Assembly (NCBI RefSeq): GCF_026153295.1
Contig: NZ_CP110616.1
Location: 47,008-111,007 of the forward strand
Origin: Rhodococcus antarcticus
GTDB taxonomy: Bacteria; Actinomycetota; Actinomycetes; Mycobacteriales; Mycobacteriaceae
Reading direction: 5' to 3'
Length of the DNA stretch: 64,000 bases
Under the pieces are notes generated by a model that was not told where the DNA came from, did not search any database, and was given only the letters and a program-made list of their open reading frames with translations. The position numbers and the translations under genes were made by a program. Positions 51,483 through 60,632 of this stretch are shown piece by piece; positions within the stretch are counted from its first letter, which is position 1, and each line of letters begins with the position of its first letter.

Positions 51483-52259
51483 TCAGCCGCGCGCGCGACG
51501 TCGTGGGGCGACCTCGGAGTCGCCGGCTCGCAGCGCGAGCATCGCGGCACCGGGATCCAGCACGTAGATGTCCATGTCCTGCTCGGTCTGGGTCATGTGC
51601 TCGCGCATCACCCGCCCGGCCTGGGCGGGGTCCCCGGCGCGGACGGCATCGAGGATCTGCTGGTGGTGACCGATCGCGTGCTCGCGCACCGGTTCGTGCG
51701 CCGAGGTCTGGTGCCGGGTCAGCTGCAGGATGCGGGAGAGCGGGTCGAACAACGAGGTGATGAAGCTGTTGCGGGCCGCGTCCAGGACGTACTGGTGGAA
51801 GGCGATGTCCGCCGCGACGAACGCTGCGACGTCGGCGACCGCTGCGGCCGAGCGCATCCCCCTCAACGCGTGCTCCATGTCGGCCAGGTCGGCCTCGGTG
51901 CGTCGTGCCGCGGCGAGCTCGGCCACGGCCACCTCCACGACGCGTCGTGCCTCGATGAGCATGCGCGGTAGGGCAAGCCGGTCGCCGTCCCGGTTGGACC
52001 GGGCGAGCAGCAGCACCGGGTCGAGCACCGACCAGCTGTCGGAGGGGTTGACGAAGGTGCCGCGTCCCTGCTCGACCCGCACCACACCCTTGGCGGCCAA
52101 CGACTTGACCGCCTCGCGCACCGTCAACCTGCTGAGCCCGGACTCGGTGGCGAGGTCGGTCTCGCTGGGCAGGGGCGCGTTCGTCAGGTACCGCCCGGCG
52201 ATGATGTCGTTGACGATGGTGTCGGCCAGGCCTGACGCCAGGGGCGGTCGCACCGTCAC
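51483..52259 (-). CDS. GntR regulator, FadR subfamily (FCD domain)
   Basis: A 258-residue regulator with an N-terminal wHTH (LADTIVNDIIAGRYLTNAPLPSETDLATESGLSRLTVREAVKSLAAKGVVRVEQGRGTFV) and an FCD ligand domain with metal-binding His (DIAFHQYVLDAARNSFI; EHAIGHHQQILDAV). Such proteins sense acid sugars. It starts at GTG 52259. It lies 64 bases after the permease gene and likely controls the transporter and catabolic genes through the palindromes at 54942 and 59171. Confidence 0.9.
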   Translation of the reverse strand: MTVRPPLASGLADTIVNDIIAGRYLTNAPLPSETDLATESGLSRLTVREAVKSLAAKGVVRVEQGRGTFVNPSDSWSVLDPVLLLARSNRDGDRLALPRMLIEARRVVEVAVAELAAARRTEADLADMEHALRGMRSAAAVADVAAFVAADIAFHQYVLDAARNSFITSLFDPLSRILQLTRHQTSAHEPVREHAIGHHQQILDAVRAGDPAQAGRVMREHMTQTEQDMDIYVLDPGAAMLALRAGDSEVAPRRRARG

Positions 52260-52323
52260 TGCAGCCCCCTTCGCCGACGTAGTCCTCAGACATCATATGG
52301 GTGGTGGCGCTGGGCACGTTGGC

Positions 52324-53355
52324 TCATTTGCCTCGTCCGCGCTGCTGACGCCAGATGTTGAGCGCGACGGCGGCGACGATGATCACCCCGCTGAACACCT
52401 GCTGCCAGTACGCGGAGATGTCGAGCAGGATCAGGCCGTCCTGGATGAGGGCCAGCAGCACAGTCCCGAGGACTGTGCCGAGGATGCTGCCCTCCCCCCC
52501 GAACAGGCTTGCCCCGCCGATGACCACAGCTCCGATGGCGACCAGCTCGTAGCCGTTGCCCGCTGAAGGCTGCCCGACGCTGAGCCGGGCCGTCTCGATG
52601 ATGCCTTCCAGCCCAGCGAGCCCGCCGGCGATGGCGAAGATGATGATCTTGGTGCGTCGGACTCGGATGCCGGAGAGCACGGCGGCCTGCTCGTTGGATC
52701 CGACGAAGTACACGTTGCGTCCGAAGCGGGTCCGGGTGAGGGCGACGTGGGCAACCACGGCTACCCCGGCTGCGATCCACACGGGGATGGGCACTCCGGC
52801 GATGGAGCCCTGACCGAGGACCAGGAAGGACGCCGGCAGGCCGCTGAGCGTCTGTCCCTGGGTGATGCCGAGGGCAAGACCCCGGGCGACCGCGAGCATT
52901 CCGAGGGTGACCACGAAAGGTGGGATGGAGGTGGTTGCGATGATGACGCCGTTGACCAGTCCCACCGCGACACCGGACAGCAGCGCGAGCGCCACGGCCA
53001 GGGCGATGTTCAGGTTGAGGCTGACCATCGTCTCGCCGGTGACGATGCTGGTCAGGGCCACAGTGGACCCGACGGAGAGGTCGATGCCGGCAGCGAGGAT
53101 GACGAAGGTCATGCCTACGGCGATGATCAGCGACAGGGCCGCGAGTCGGGCTACGACGGTGATGTTGCTGGTGGTGATGAAGTAGGGCGAGCGCCAGGCC
53201 AGGAAGACGACCAGCACCAGAAGGACCCCGGCGAGGCCCGCCTCGCGGGCGGCAAGCGCCGAGCGCACACGGCGCGCCGAACCGGCGCCGCGGCCACCGC
53301 GGCTGCCGTCCCCGGCGGGCTCCGTCTCCGGGGGTGTGGTGATGACGTCGGACAT
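52324..53355 (-). CDS. Sugar ABC transporter permease, RbsC-like
   Basis: A 343-residue permease of the ribose/xylose class (SLIIAVGMTFVILAAGIDLSVGSTVALT; MLAVARGLALGITQGQTL; AGLEGIIETARLSVGQPSAGNGYELVAIGAVVIGGASLFGGEGSILGTVLGTVLL). AGGAGA before ATG 53355 supports this start. ATG 53391 overlaps the ATPase stop and is also possible. It works with the flanking ATPase and binding protein. Confidence 0.92.
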   Translation of the reverse strand: MSDVITTPPETEPAGDGSRGGRGAGSARRVRSALAAREAGLAGVLLVLVVFLAWRSPYFITTSNITVVARLAALSLIIAVGMTFVILAAGIDLSVGSTVALTSIVTGETMVSLNLNIALAVALALLSGVAVGLVNGVIIATTSIPPFVVTLGMLAVARGLALGITQGQTLSGLPASFLVLGQGSIAGVPIPVWIAAGVAVVAHVALTRTRFGRNVYFVGSNEQAAVLSGIRVRRTKIIIFAIAGGLAGLEGIIETARLSVGQPSAGNGYELVAIGAVVIGGASLFGGEGSILGTVLGTVLLALIQDGLILLDISAYWQQVFSGVIIVAAVALNIWRQQRGRGK

Positions 53356-53387
53356 GGTGGTCTCCTGGTCGGTGGTGTCGGGGCTGG

Positions 53388-54923
53388 TCATGACGCGGTC
53401 TCGTGGACGCCGGTGGCCATCGCCATGACCTCGTGTTCGTGGGCGGTTGGTCCGTCGAGCTCGCCGACAAGGCAGCCCTCCCGCATCACCAGGACGCGGT
53501 CGGACAGGCCCAGAACCTCCGGCAGCTCAGAGGAGATCATCAGGACCGCGACGCCCTCGGCGGCGATGGCTCGGATGAGGCGGTAGATCTCTGCCTTGGC
53601 GCCCACGTCGACCCCGCGGGTGGGTTCGTCGAGGATCAGCACCTTGGGGCGCCGAGCGAGCCAGCGGGCCAGGATCACCTTCTGCTGGTTGCCGCCGCTC
53701 AGGGTGCCCACCGTGGTCTCCACCGACGACGCCTTGACCTGCAGCTCGCCGGCGAGCCGCTCGGCGAGGGCGCGGTCACGTCTGGCGGAGAGCACCCCGT
53801 TGGTGGACACGTCGTCCAAGCACGCCGAGGACATGTTGGCGCGGATAGACAGGTTGAGGAACAGGCCTTGCTGCTTGCGGTCCTCCGGGACGTAGGCGAT
53901 CCCGGCGGCGATCGCCTCTCGGGGGCTGCGCAGGTGCACCTCGGTGCCGTCGATGAGGACGCTGCCCCCGGTGCGGTGCAGGTGGCCGAACACGGCGAGG
54001 GCGGTCTCGCTGCGACCGGCCCCGACGAGGCCGGCCAGCCCCACGATCTCCCCAGCGGACACCGACAGGCTGACGTCCCGGACACGAGGCCCGGCGTGCA
54101 GCCCACGGACGGTGAGCACCGGCGTCGGCGCTGGTCGCGGAGCCCCCCGGGGTCCAGTCGGGGGTGCCGGCCGGGTCCCGTACATGTCGATGAGCTCGCG
54201 GCCGACCATCATCTTGACCACCTGGTCGGGGGTGACCTCCGCCGTGCGGTGCACCCCGACCAGCTCACCGTCACGCATGACGGTGATGGCGTCGGCGACA
54301 GCGAAGATCTCCCGCATGCGGTGGGAGACGTAGACGACGCTGACCCCCCGCTCGCGCAGGCGGACCACCAGCGCAAGCAGCCTCTCCACCTCGTCCTCGG
54401 TGAGCGAGGAGGTCGGCTCGTCCATCACGATCAGCCGGGCGTCGATGGATAGCGCCTTCGCGATCTCCACCATCTGCCGGCGGGCCACGTTCAGCCGACC
54501 CACCTGGTCGTTCGGGGAGGCATTGATCCCCAGCTCCCGCAGCAGCCTGGCCGTGTCGCGGCGCATCGCCGGGAAGTCCACTCCCCGCCACCCACGACCC
54601 GGTTCCCGACCCGCAAAGACGTTCTCGGCGATGCTGAGGTGCTCGGCGAGCATCAGCTCCTGGTAGATGACCGCGATGCCAGCATCTCGTGAGTCCCGGG
54701 GACTCCGCAGCTCCGTGGGGCGACCAGCGACCTCGATGGTGCCCTCATCGGCGGTGATGGCACCGGCGAGGACTTTCAGCAGGGTGCTCTTGCCGGCACC
54801 GTTCTCCCCGACCAGGCCCATGACCTGACCGGGCTCGACCACCAGGTCCACCCCCCGCAGGGCACGGACCCCCGGGTAGCTCTTGACGATGCCCTGCATG
54901 CGGATGAGCGGTGCTTGGTTCAC
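53388..54923 (-). CDS. Sugar ABC transporter ATP-binding protein, RbsA/MglA-like
   Basis: A 511-residue double ATPase. The N-terminal half has Walker A (GENGAGKST) and Walker B (LIVMDEPTSS). The C-terminal half has the degenerate first site (GLVGAGRSE) and signature/Walker B (LSGGNQQK, LILDEPTRGVDVGA). It starts at GTG 54923. It is separated from the binding-protein gene by a 15-bp stem hairpin and a TTGTTGGCCAACAA palindrome. It drives import of an acid sugar or polyol, judging by context. Confidence 0.94.
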   Translation of the reverse strand: MNQAPLIRMQGIVKSYPGVRALRGVDLVVEPGQVMGLVGENGAGKSTLLKVLAGAITADEGTIEVAGRPTELRSPRDSRDAGIAVIYQELMLAEHLSIAENVFAGREPGRGWRGVDFPAMRRDTARLLRELGINASPNDQVGRLNVARRQMVEIAKALSIDARLIVMDEPTSSLTEDEVERLLALVVRLRERGVSVVYVSHRMREIFAVADAITVMRDGELVGVHRTAEVTPDQVVKMMVGRELIDMYGTRPAPPTGPRGAPRPAPTPVLTVRGLHAGPRVRDVSLSVSAGEIVGLAGLVGAGRSETALAVFGHLHRTGGSVLIDGTEVHLRSPREAIAAGIAYVPEDRKQQGLFLNLSIRANMSSACLDDVSTNGVLSARRDRALAERLAGELQVKASSVETTVGTLSGGNQQKVILARWLARRPKVLILDEPTRGVDVGAKAEIYRLIRAIAAEGVAVLMISSELPEVLGLSDRVLVMREGCLVGELDGPTAHEHEVMAMATGVHETAS

Positions 54924-54941
54924 CGTTGAACTCCGACTTCC

Positions 54942-54955
54942 TTGTTGGCCAACAA
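54942..54955. promoter_or_regulatory. Perfect palindrome TTGTTGGCCAACAA
   Basis: A 14-bp dyad 18 bases upstream of the ATPase start, of a form used by GntR/FadR-type and other dimeric regulators. Probable operator for the GntR protein encoded in the same operon; inference. Confidence 0.5.
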
Positions 54956-54970
54956 CCCGAGACCGGGATG

Positions 54971-55024
54971 GCGCCCTCAGTCACCGACGACAACCGCGAG
55001 GGGTGACGGGGTGACTGAGGGCGC
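54971..55024. terminator. 15-bp stem hairpin between sugar-binding protein and ATPase genes
   Basis: GCGCCCTCAGTCACC (54971-54985) pairs exactly with 55010-55024 around a 24-base loop. No T-run. It is probably an attenuator that keeps binding-protein mRNA in excess, as at 9053-9088. Confidence 0.65.
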
Positions 55025-55032
55025 GGCGGTGA

Positions 55033-56061
55033 CTAGTGCGGTGCCGCAGCCTGGAAGGCGTCCAGGGTCGCCGGAGTGACCACCTCGACGCCGGTGTCGA
55101 CGTTGAAGTTGGCCGGCAACGTGGACTTGCCGTCGTGCAGGTCGATCAGGATCTGCAGGGCCTGCTCAGTCATGCCGTAAGGCTTCTGGGAGATGAGCGC
55201 ATCGACGCAGCCGCCCTTCATCCCGTCGACACCCTGCGGCACGACGTCGAAGCCAACCGTCTTGATCTTGCCGCACTGCCCACCGGACTTCAGGGCACCC
55301 GCGATCCCGGGCAGGTCCGAACCACCAATGCCAGCAAAGCCAGCGAGGTCGGGGTGGGCCTGCAGGATGGTCTCGGCCTTGGCCTGGGCGTCGCCGACGG
55401 ACTCACCCGACTGCTCCGTGGCCACGATGGAGATGTCCGGGAACTTGGCCAGGCCCTTCTTCAGACCATCGAGGCGCTGGTTCAGGTTGGTGGCGCTGAG
55501 CGAGCCAATTACCACAGCCACCTTGCCCTTGCCGCCCATCGCCTTGCCGAGAGCCTCGGCGGCCTTCTCCCCCGCCGCCACGTTGTCGGTCCCGATGTAG
55601 CCCTGGACCTCGCTGTTGGGGACCGGGCCGTCCCAGGCGATGACAGGGATGTTCGCCGCTCGGGCCATAGCCACGATCTGGGTGACACTGCCCGGGTCGT
55701 TGGGGGACACCGCGATGCCGGCGGGCTTCTTGGCCAGCACAGACTCGAAGATGGCGACCTGCTTGGCCGCGTCGTCGGTATCCGGGCCCAGGAACTGAGC
55801 CTGCACACCGAACTTGCTGACCCCGGCCTCCATACCCTTTCGTGCGTCCACCCAGTACGGGTTGTTGAGCGACTTGGGCAGGAAGACGTAGGTGTTCGAG
55901 CTGACGTCGGAGGCAGATCCCCCCTGGACGGCAGCACCCCCGCCGGCGGCGCCCGTCGCCGGGGCGCTCCCGGTTCCGGCGCTTCCGGCGCCGGAGCTGC
56001 ACGCGGTAGCGAGGAGGGAGGCGGAGACGAGAAGGGTTCCCAGCATGGCGACTCTGCGCAT
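55033..56061 (-). CDS. Sugar ABC transporter substrate-binding lipoprotein, RbsB-like
   Basis: A 342-residue secreted protein. The signal MRRVAMLGTLLVSASLLATACSS has a lipobox-like ATAC, followed by a Gly/Ser/Ala linker and a Peripla_BP_4 fold (TYVFLPKSLNNPYWVDARKGMEAGVSKFGVQ; AVSPNDPGSVTQIVAMARAANIPVIAWDGP). CAGGAG precedes ATG 56061. It is the first transporter gene and follows the aldolase by 80 bases. The neighbouring enzymes suggest a four-carbon acid sugar ligand. Confidence 0.92.
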   Translation of the reverse strand: MRRVAMLGTLLVSASLLATACSSGAGSAGTGSAPATGAAGGGAAVQGGSASDVSSNTYVFLPKSLNNPYWVDARKGMEAGVSKFGVQAQFLGPDTDDAAKQVAIFESVLAKKPAGIAVSPNDPGSVTQIVAMARAANIPVIAWDGPVPNSEVQGYIGTDNVAAGEKAAEALGKAMGGKGKVAVVIGSLSATNLNQRLDGLKKGLAKFPDISIVATEQSGESVGDAQAKAETILQAHPDLAGFAGIGGSDLPGIAGALKSGGQCGKIKTVGFDVVPQGVDGMKGGCVDALISQKPYGMTEQALQILIDLHDGKSTLPANFNVDTGVEVVTPATLDAFQAAAPH

Positions 56062-56141
56062 GATGACTCCTGTTTCTGAGGTGGTGAGGGAGGGGTAGGT
56101 GCGGTTCGGGGTGGTGTGGCTGGGGTGGAGGAGGCGTGGTC

Positions 56142-57005
56142 TCACGACGGCGTCCGGGGGGAAGCGGCGGTTCGGGTGAGCTGGCGGAGCTTGGTGCGGA
56201 CCACCTCGCGCACGGCTTCGCGGGCGGCATCCAGAGCGGCCGCCACATCCGAGCTGGGTTGCGCACCCGGCAGGGCCAGCTCGACAGCACCGAGGAACGC
56301 GGTGCGAAGCTCGGTGTTCACGTTGACCTTCGCGACCCCGAGACCGACGGCGGCCTCCAGCTCCGCGGCAGGGAGCCCCGAGGCGCCGTGCAGCACGAGC
56401 GGGACGGGCACGAGGGAGGCCAGCCGCGCCAGGAGCTCGAGGTCCAGGGGTACCGGGTCGGCGGCCGTGCCGTGCACGTTGCCGACCGCCACCGCCAGGG
56501 CATCTACACCGGTGCGTGCCACGAACTCCTCGGCGAGACCCGGGTCGGTCAGCTCGCCGGGGCCCGTGCGCTCGGAGCGGTCCTCATCGCCGGGGATGGC
56601 CCCCAGCTCCCCCTCGACCCAGGCCCCGTAGGGGGCCGCGGCCGCCACCACCGACTGGGTCAGGGCGATGTTGTCGGCGAAGGGCAGGTGCGACCCGTCG
56701 ACCATGACCGAGGTGTACCCGGCGTCCAGGCAGGCGCGGATCTCCTTGAGGCTGCGGGAGTGGTCCAGGTGCACCCCCACCGGGACGCCGGCCAGGTCGG
56801 CGGCCAGCAGGGCCTGCGCGGCCAGCTGTGCGCGACCTGCGTGGCTGAACGCGCTCGCCCCGGCCTGCAGGATCACCGGGCACCCGATGTCCTCCGCGGC
56901 CAGGGAGATCGCCTGGGTGATCTCCTGGGTGTAGGTGGAGAACGCGCCCAGCGACCAGCCCTGCGCGTAGGCAGCGCGCAAGGTGTCCGTGCCCCGGTCA
57001 CGCAC
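56142..57005 (-). CDS. Class II fructose-bisphosphate aldolase-family protein
   Basis: A 287-residue class II (zinc) aldolase. It has GVPVGVHLDHSRSL with catalytic Asp and Zn-ligand His, YTSVMVDGSHLPFADN, DALAVAVGNVHG (Zn-His), VLHGASGLP (Zn-His) and VNVNTELR phosphate-site residues. It is of the GatY/KbaY/Fba kind and cleaves a ketose phosphate to DHAP or similar. GTG 57005 overlaps the upstream kinase gene by 8 bases. Together with the kinase it could split a phosphorylated acid sugar. Confidence 0.88.
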   Translation of the reverse strand: MRDRGTDTLRAAYAQGWSLGAFSTYTQEITQAISLAAEDIGCPVILQAGASAFSHAGRAQLAAQALLAADLAGVPVGVHLDHSRSLKEIRACLDAGYTSVMVDGSHLPFADNIALTQSVVAAAAPYGAWVEGELGAIPGDEDRSERTGPGELTDPGLAEEFVARTGVDALAVAVGNVHGTAADPVPLDLELLARLASLVPVPLVLHGASGLPAAELEAAVGLGVAKVNVNTELRTAFLGAVELALPGAQPSSDVAAALDAAREAVREVVRTKLRQLTRTAASPRTPS

Positions 57006-58479
57006 GGTGGACCTCCCTGAGGATGGACACGGCGTCGCGCAGGGTCGACTCGTCACCGACGTTGCCCGCGAACACGACGTAGGGAAGACCCGCGGGGGCG
57101 GTGTCGGTGACCCCACCCGGCTCGGTCCGCCACACCGAGACAATTCCCGCGAACAGCTGCCCGAGCACCGTCGCCCGATGGATGTCCAGCCCGTGCGCGG
57201 CGATGTCGTGGGAGGTGATGCCGCCCTTGGCGATCACCCACCCGAGCTCGACGACGTCGGTCAGGCGCCGGGTCAGCTGGACCAAGGCCGCCGACACCAG
57301 CCGGGACAGCTCCAGGCTCGACTCGCCCGCGGCAACGACGACCCGGCGACGGCTGGTCACCAACACGACGTCGGCGGTGCTCGCCGCGGCAGCCATCGCG
57401 GCCGCGCACCGGTCGATCTCGACGGCGGCCCCCGCCGGGTCCAGCAGGGCCTCCACGTCGAGCCCGACGGGGATGATCCCCGGCAGCTCGAGCAACGACT
57501 CCAGCTGCCGCGAGCTCAGCGCGACGTGCGAACCGACCACCACCAGGCCCCGCCCTGGGCGGGCTCCGGCGGCGGCGATCTCGCTGGCCTGCAGGGGTGC
57601 GCGACGGTCAACGCCCGCCCGGATCGGGACGAAGCTCGGCCCCACCCGGCACAGGGCCCGCCACCCGGTGGCCTCGGCCTCCCCTAGGGCCAGGGCGACC
57701 ACCTCCAGGTCGGCGTCGTCCAGGGCGTTCACCACGACCACCGTCCCGCGGCGCGCGGACAGCAACAGCTCGAGCACCCGGCTCACTCCCCCTACCCGGA
57801 TGTCGTCCAGGCCCAGGCTCACCACCTCCACGGCGGTGCCAGCCCTTTCCCGGACCCACTCCGGCAGTGAGGAGCTGCGGTACCCGAAAGCCGAGTCGGT
57901 GGCGTAGTCGGTCTCGCCCACCGGGACGTAGTCGGTCCCGATGCGCGCGTAGTGGATGTCCCCGACGGTGACCCGTCCCGCGTCGAGGTAGGCGGGGGAA
58001 AGAACAACAGCGTCGTAGGGGTGGCCGCGGCCGGCTGCGGCGTCCGCGAGGACGTCGGTCTCGAGGGGGAAGTGCCCTCGTAGGGTGGAGTCGCTGCGGC
58101 TGAGCAGCACCACGGTGGTGCCGACCTCGGCGGCGATGCGGGCAATTCTCTGGTCGAGGTCGACGAGCAGTGCGCGGGCAGCCCGCTGGTCCAGGCTGCG
58201 GGTGTTGGTGAGGATGAAGAACGCGCGGGCGGGGTGGGCGAAGGCCCACCGCAGGTCCTCGTCCGCCCACGTGATGAGGACCGGGACGTCGTGCACGACC
58301 TGGCTGCCCGTGGGGTCGTCATCCAGGACGACCACGTGCGTTCCGGCGGTGGCGTTCGCCTCCCGGATGCGGTGCAGTGCGTCGGGGACCTCGAGCGCCT
58401 TGGGGAGCCCGGACCGCAACCGCTCTACGGTGGTGGTCCCGAACGGGACCGCGGTCACCGGCCCAGGACTGGTGCTCAC
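56998..58479 (-). CDS. Four-carbon acid sugar kinase, DUF1537 family (copy 1)
   Basis: A 493-residue kinase of the DUF1537 family. The N-terminal substrate domain contains the Asp-rich VVLDDDPTGSQ, the RSLDQRAA region and SRSDSTLRGHFP. The C-terminal ATP-binding part contains VIAKGGITSHDIA and PYVVFAGNVGDE. Members phosphorylate erythronate, threonate or related 2-keto acids. It starts at GTG 58479, overlapping the upstream racemase-like gene by four bases, and overlaps the aldolase gene downstream. This longer form differs from the kinase at 62556-63830, suggesting different substrates. Confidence 0.88.
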   Translation of the reverse strand: MSTSPGPVTAVPFGTTTVERLRSGLPKALEVPDALHRIREANATAGTHVVVLDDDPTGSQVVHDVPVLITWADEDLRWAFAHPARAFFILTNTRSLDQRAARALLVDLDQRIARIAAEVGTTVVLLSRSDSTLRGHFPLETDVLADAAAGRGHPYDAVVLSPAYLDAGRVTVGDIHYARIGTDYVPVGETDYATDSAFGYRSSSLPEWVRERAGTAVEVVSLGLDDIRVGGVSRVLELLLSARRGTVVVVNALDDADLEVVALALGEAEATGWRALCRVGPSFVPIRAGVDRRAPLQASEIAAAGARPGRGLVVVGSHVALSSRQLESLLELPGIIPVGLDVEALLDPAGAAVEIDRCAAAMAAAASTADVVLVTSRRRVVVAAGESSLELSRLVSAALVQLTRRLTDVVELGWVIAKGGITSHDIAAHGLDIHRATVLGQLFAGIVSVWRTEPGGVTDTAPAGLPYVVFAGNVGDESTLRDAVSILREVHRA

Positions 58480-59147
58480 GCCCCGTGCTCGCGCACGGTC
58501 TTGGCGAGCAGCTCCACACCGATGCGGGGGCTGGACAGCACGCGCAACCCGGTCTCGGACTCCAGGCGTCCCACCAGCCGCTGCATGGAGGCCTGCGCCA
58601 GCACGAGCACGTCGACCTCACCGGCGAGGTCGGCGGCCTGCTCGGCGACCAGCCGGTCGTGCTCCTCCCGGTCACCGCCCATGAGCACGTCGAACGCGCC
58701 CGGGCACAGCCGCTGCACGATCTGCGGGTGCCGACCCGAGTCCAGCGCCCTCGCCGTGATCAGGTCGCTAGTGGGTCCCAGCGTGGTCGGCACCGTCGCC
58801 AGGACACCGATCCGGTCGTACGTCGCGGCGTACACCGCCATCGCCTCGTCGATCTTCACCACCGGGACGCCCACCGCGCGCTGGGCGGCATCCAGGGTCG
58901 GTCCCAGCGACGAGCACGCCGAGAAGATCACATCGGCCCCGGCAGCCTCCGCGGCCTGGGCCAGGTGCACCATCCGGGCCTCGCTGGAGGCCGAGATGCC
59001 CTGATCACGCACCACCGTGGCGAGAACATCGGAGTCGACGAAGTGCATCAGCTCAACCCCCGGGATGAGCTCGGTGATCAGGTCGGTGATCACCGGCTCG
59101 ACGGTGACAAACACGAAGCTCGTGTGCAGTACGGCAACCTTGGCCAC
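58476..59147 (-). CDS. Asp/Glu racemase-superfamily protein with one catalytic Cys
   Basis: A 223-residue protein of the Asp/Glu/hydantoin racemase fold (AVLHTSFVFVTVEPVITDLI; ADVIFSACSSLGPTLD; VVKIDEAMAVYAATYDRIGVLATVPTTLGPT). The first catalytic Cys is present (Cys78), but where the second is expected the sequence is VLVLAQASMQRL, with no Cys. It may therefore be an isomerase or decarboxylase-like enzyme acting with a single Cys. It is first in a GTGA-coupled chain with the kinase and aldolase genes. Confidence 0.82.
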   Translation of the reverse strand: MAKVAVLHTSFVFVTVEPVITDLITELIPGVELMHFVDSDVLATVVRDQGISASSEARMVHLAQAAEAAGADVIFSACSSLGPTLDAAQRAVGVPVVKIDEAMAVYAATYDRIGVLATVPTTLGPTSDLITARALDSGRHPQIVQRLCPGAFDVLMGGDREEHDRLVAEQAADLAGEVDVLVLAQASMQRLVGRLESETGLRVLSSPRIGVELLAKTVREHGA

Positions 59148-59170
59148 GGCGACTCCTCCGATGTATCCAA

Positions 59171-59180
59171 CAGACGTCTG
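59171..59180. promoter_or_regulatory. Palindrome CAGACGTCTG upstream of racemase/kinase/aldolase operon
   Basis: A perfect 10-bp dyad 24 bases before the racemase-like start. A related half-site (TCAGACATCAT) lies just upstream of the GntR gene near 52290. Typical of FadR-type operators; role inferred. Confidence 0.45.
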
Positions 59181-59253
59181 ATGAGATTGGCATCACAGTG
59201 CCCTCTCGTCAAGAACGGGTTTCGGAGGCCTCAGCCGGACCAGGTGGCGACGG

Positions 59254-60417
59254 TCAGGGGGTCAGCTCGCGGAGCACGCGGTACAGGTCGGCCTTGCCCT
59301 CGAATCCGATACCGGGCAGCTCAGGGACCACCACGTGGCCGTTGGAGACGGTGACCCCGTCGGGGAAACCACCGAACGGCTGGAACAGCCCCGGGTAGGA
59401 CTCGTTGCCGCCCAGTCCGAGCCCCGCCGCCAACGCCAGCGACATCTGGTGCCCGCCGTGCGGGATGCACCGGCGCGGGGACCAGCCGTGCTCGGTGAGA
59501 ACGTTGAGGGTCCGCAGGTACTCCACGGCCCCGTAGCTGAGCGCGCAGTCGAACTGCAACACGTCACGGTCGGGGCGAAGACCCCCGTGGAGCAGCAGGT
59601 TGCGGGCGTCCTGCACGGAGAACAGGTTCTCGCCGGTGGCGATGGTTCCGGGGTAGACCTGCGCGATCTCGGCGTGCAGCGCATAGTCCAGCGGGTCGAC
59701 CGGTTCCTCGAACCACGCCAGGTCGTAGGTCGACAGCGCCTGCGCGTAGGTCAGCGCCTCGGCCCGGTCGAAGCGGCCGTTGGCGTCGACGGCCAGGCGC
59801 TGGCCGGGACCCAGCACACCGAGCACGGCCTCGATCCGTCGCAGGTCCTCCGCGAGCGGGGCGCCCCCGATCTTCATCTTCACCATCGAGTAGCCCAGGT
59901 CGAGGTAGCTGCGCATCTCCTCGGTCAGCGCCTGCAGGTCCTTGTCGGGGTAGTAGTAGCCGCCCGCGGCGTAGACGAACACCGAACGGTCCACGTGCCC
60001 GTCGCCGTACCGATCTGCGAACAGCTGGAACAGTGGGAGTTCTGCGATCTTGGCGGTGGCATCCCACACCGCCATGTCCAGCGTGCCCACTGCGACCGAC
60101 CGCTCCCCGTGCCCGCCGGGCTTCTCGTTGACCATCGCGGCAGCCCAGACCCGGCCAGGGTCCAGGTCACCGTTGTCGTCCAGCAGCGACTCCGGGTCAG
60201 CTCCCAGCACCCGGGGTATGAAGCGTTCGCGCAACATCGCGCCCTGGCCGTAACGGCCGTTGGAGTGGAACCCGTACCCGACGACGGGCCGGCCCTGCCG
60301 CACCACGTCAGTGACCACTGCGACCACACTGAGGGTCATCCCGCTGAAGTCGATGACCGCGTTGCGGATGGGAGACGAGATCGGAAACGTTCGCTCCCGG
60401 ACATCCACGATGCGCAT
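59254..60417 (-). CDS. Enolase-superfamily dehydratase, D-tartrate dehydratase (TarD)-like
   Basis: A 387-residue mandelate racemase/muconate-lactonizing-type protein. It has Lys99 (NEKPGGHG), Lys182 in the catalytic KMKIGG, metal ligands in AVDANG, WFEEP and ATGEN, and the general-base His in CIPHGGHQMSLALAAGLGLGGNES. The residues and length follow TarD of Bradyrhizobium, which dehydrates D-tartrate to oxaloacetate. ATG 60417 is the start with family homology. In this locus a related four-carbon acid sugar is possible. Confidence 0.85.
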   Translation of the reverse strand: MRIVDVRERTFPISSPIRNAVIDFSGMTLSVVAVVTDVVRQGRPVVGYGFHSNGRYGQGAMLRERFIPRVLGADPESLLDDNGDLDPGRVWAAAMVNEKPGGHGERSVAVGTLDMAVWDATAKIAELPLFQLFADRYGDGHVDRSVFVYAAGGYYYPDKDLQALTEEMRSYLDLGYSMVKMKIGGAPLAEDLRRIEAVLGVLGPGQRLAVDANGRFDRAEALTYAQALSTYDLAWFEEPVDPLDYALHAEIAQVYPGTIATGENLFSVQDARNLLLHGGLRPDRDVLQFDCALSYGAVEYLRTLNVLTEHGWSPRRCIPHGGHQMSLALAAGLGLGGNESYPGLFQPFGGFPDGVTVSNGHVVVPELPGIGFEGKADLYRVLRELTP

Positions 60418-60632
60418 GCCAGCACTCCGTCCGTCGGGCCGGAGCGTGGGATCACCTCCGTGCGCGGCGCAGATTACGCGCCCCGGTTCAGCGGGCGCCC
60501 CCGTCGTGCGCGCCCGCCCCGGCACCGACCGCGGCGGCCCGGGTACGCCATAAGGCAGGCCCCACGCCCTCCACCAGTGCCCCGACCCCGGGGAGTAATG
60601 CGCAGTTTTTCTTCTCCCGCCCGACGTACTGC

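Noticed and set aside
53403..54452. Plus-strand frame of 349 codons
   Set aside because: Antisense shadow of the double ATPase gene.
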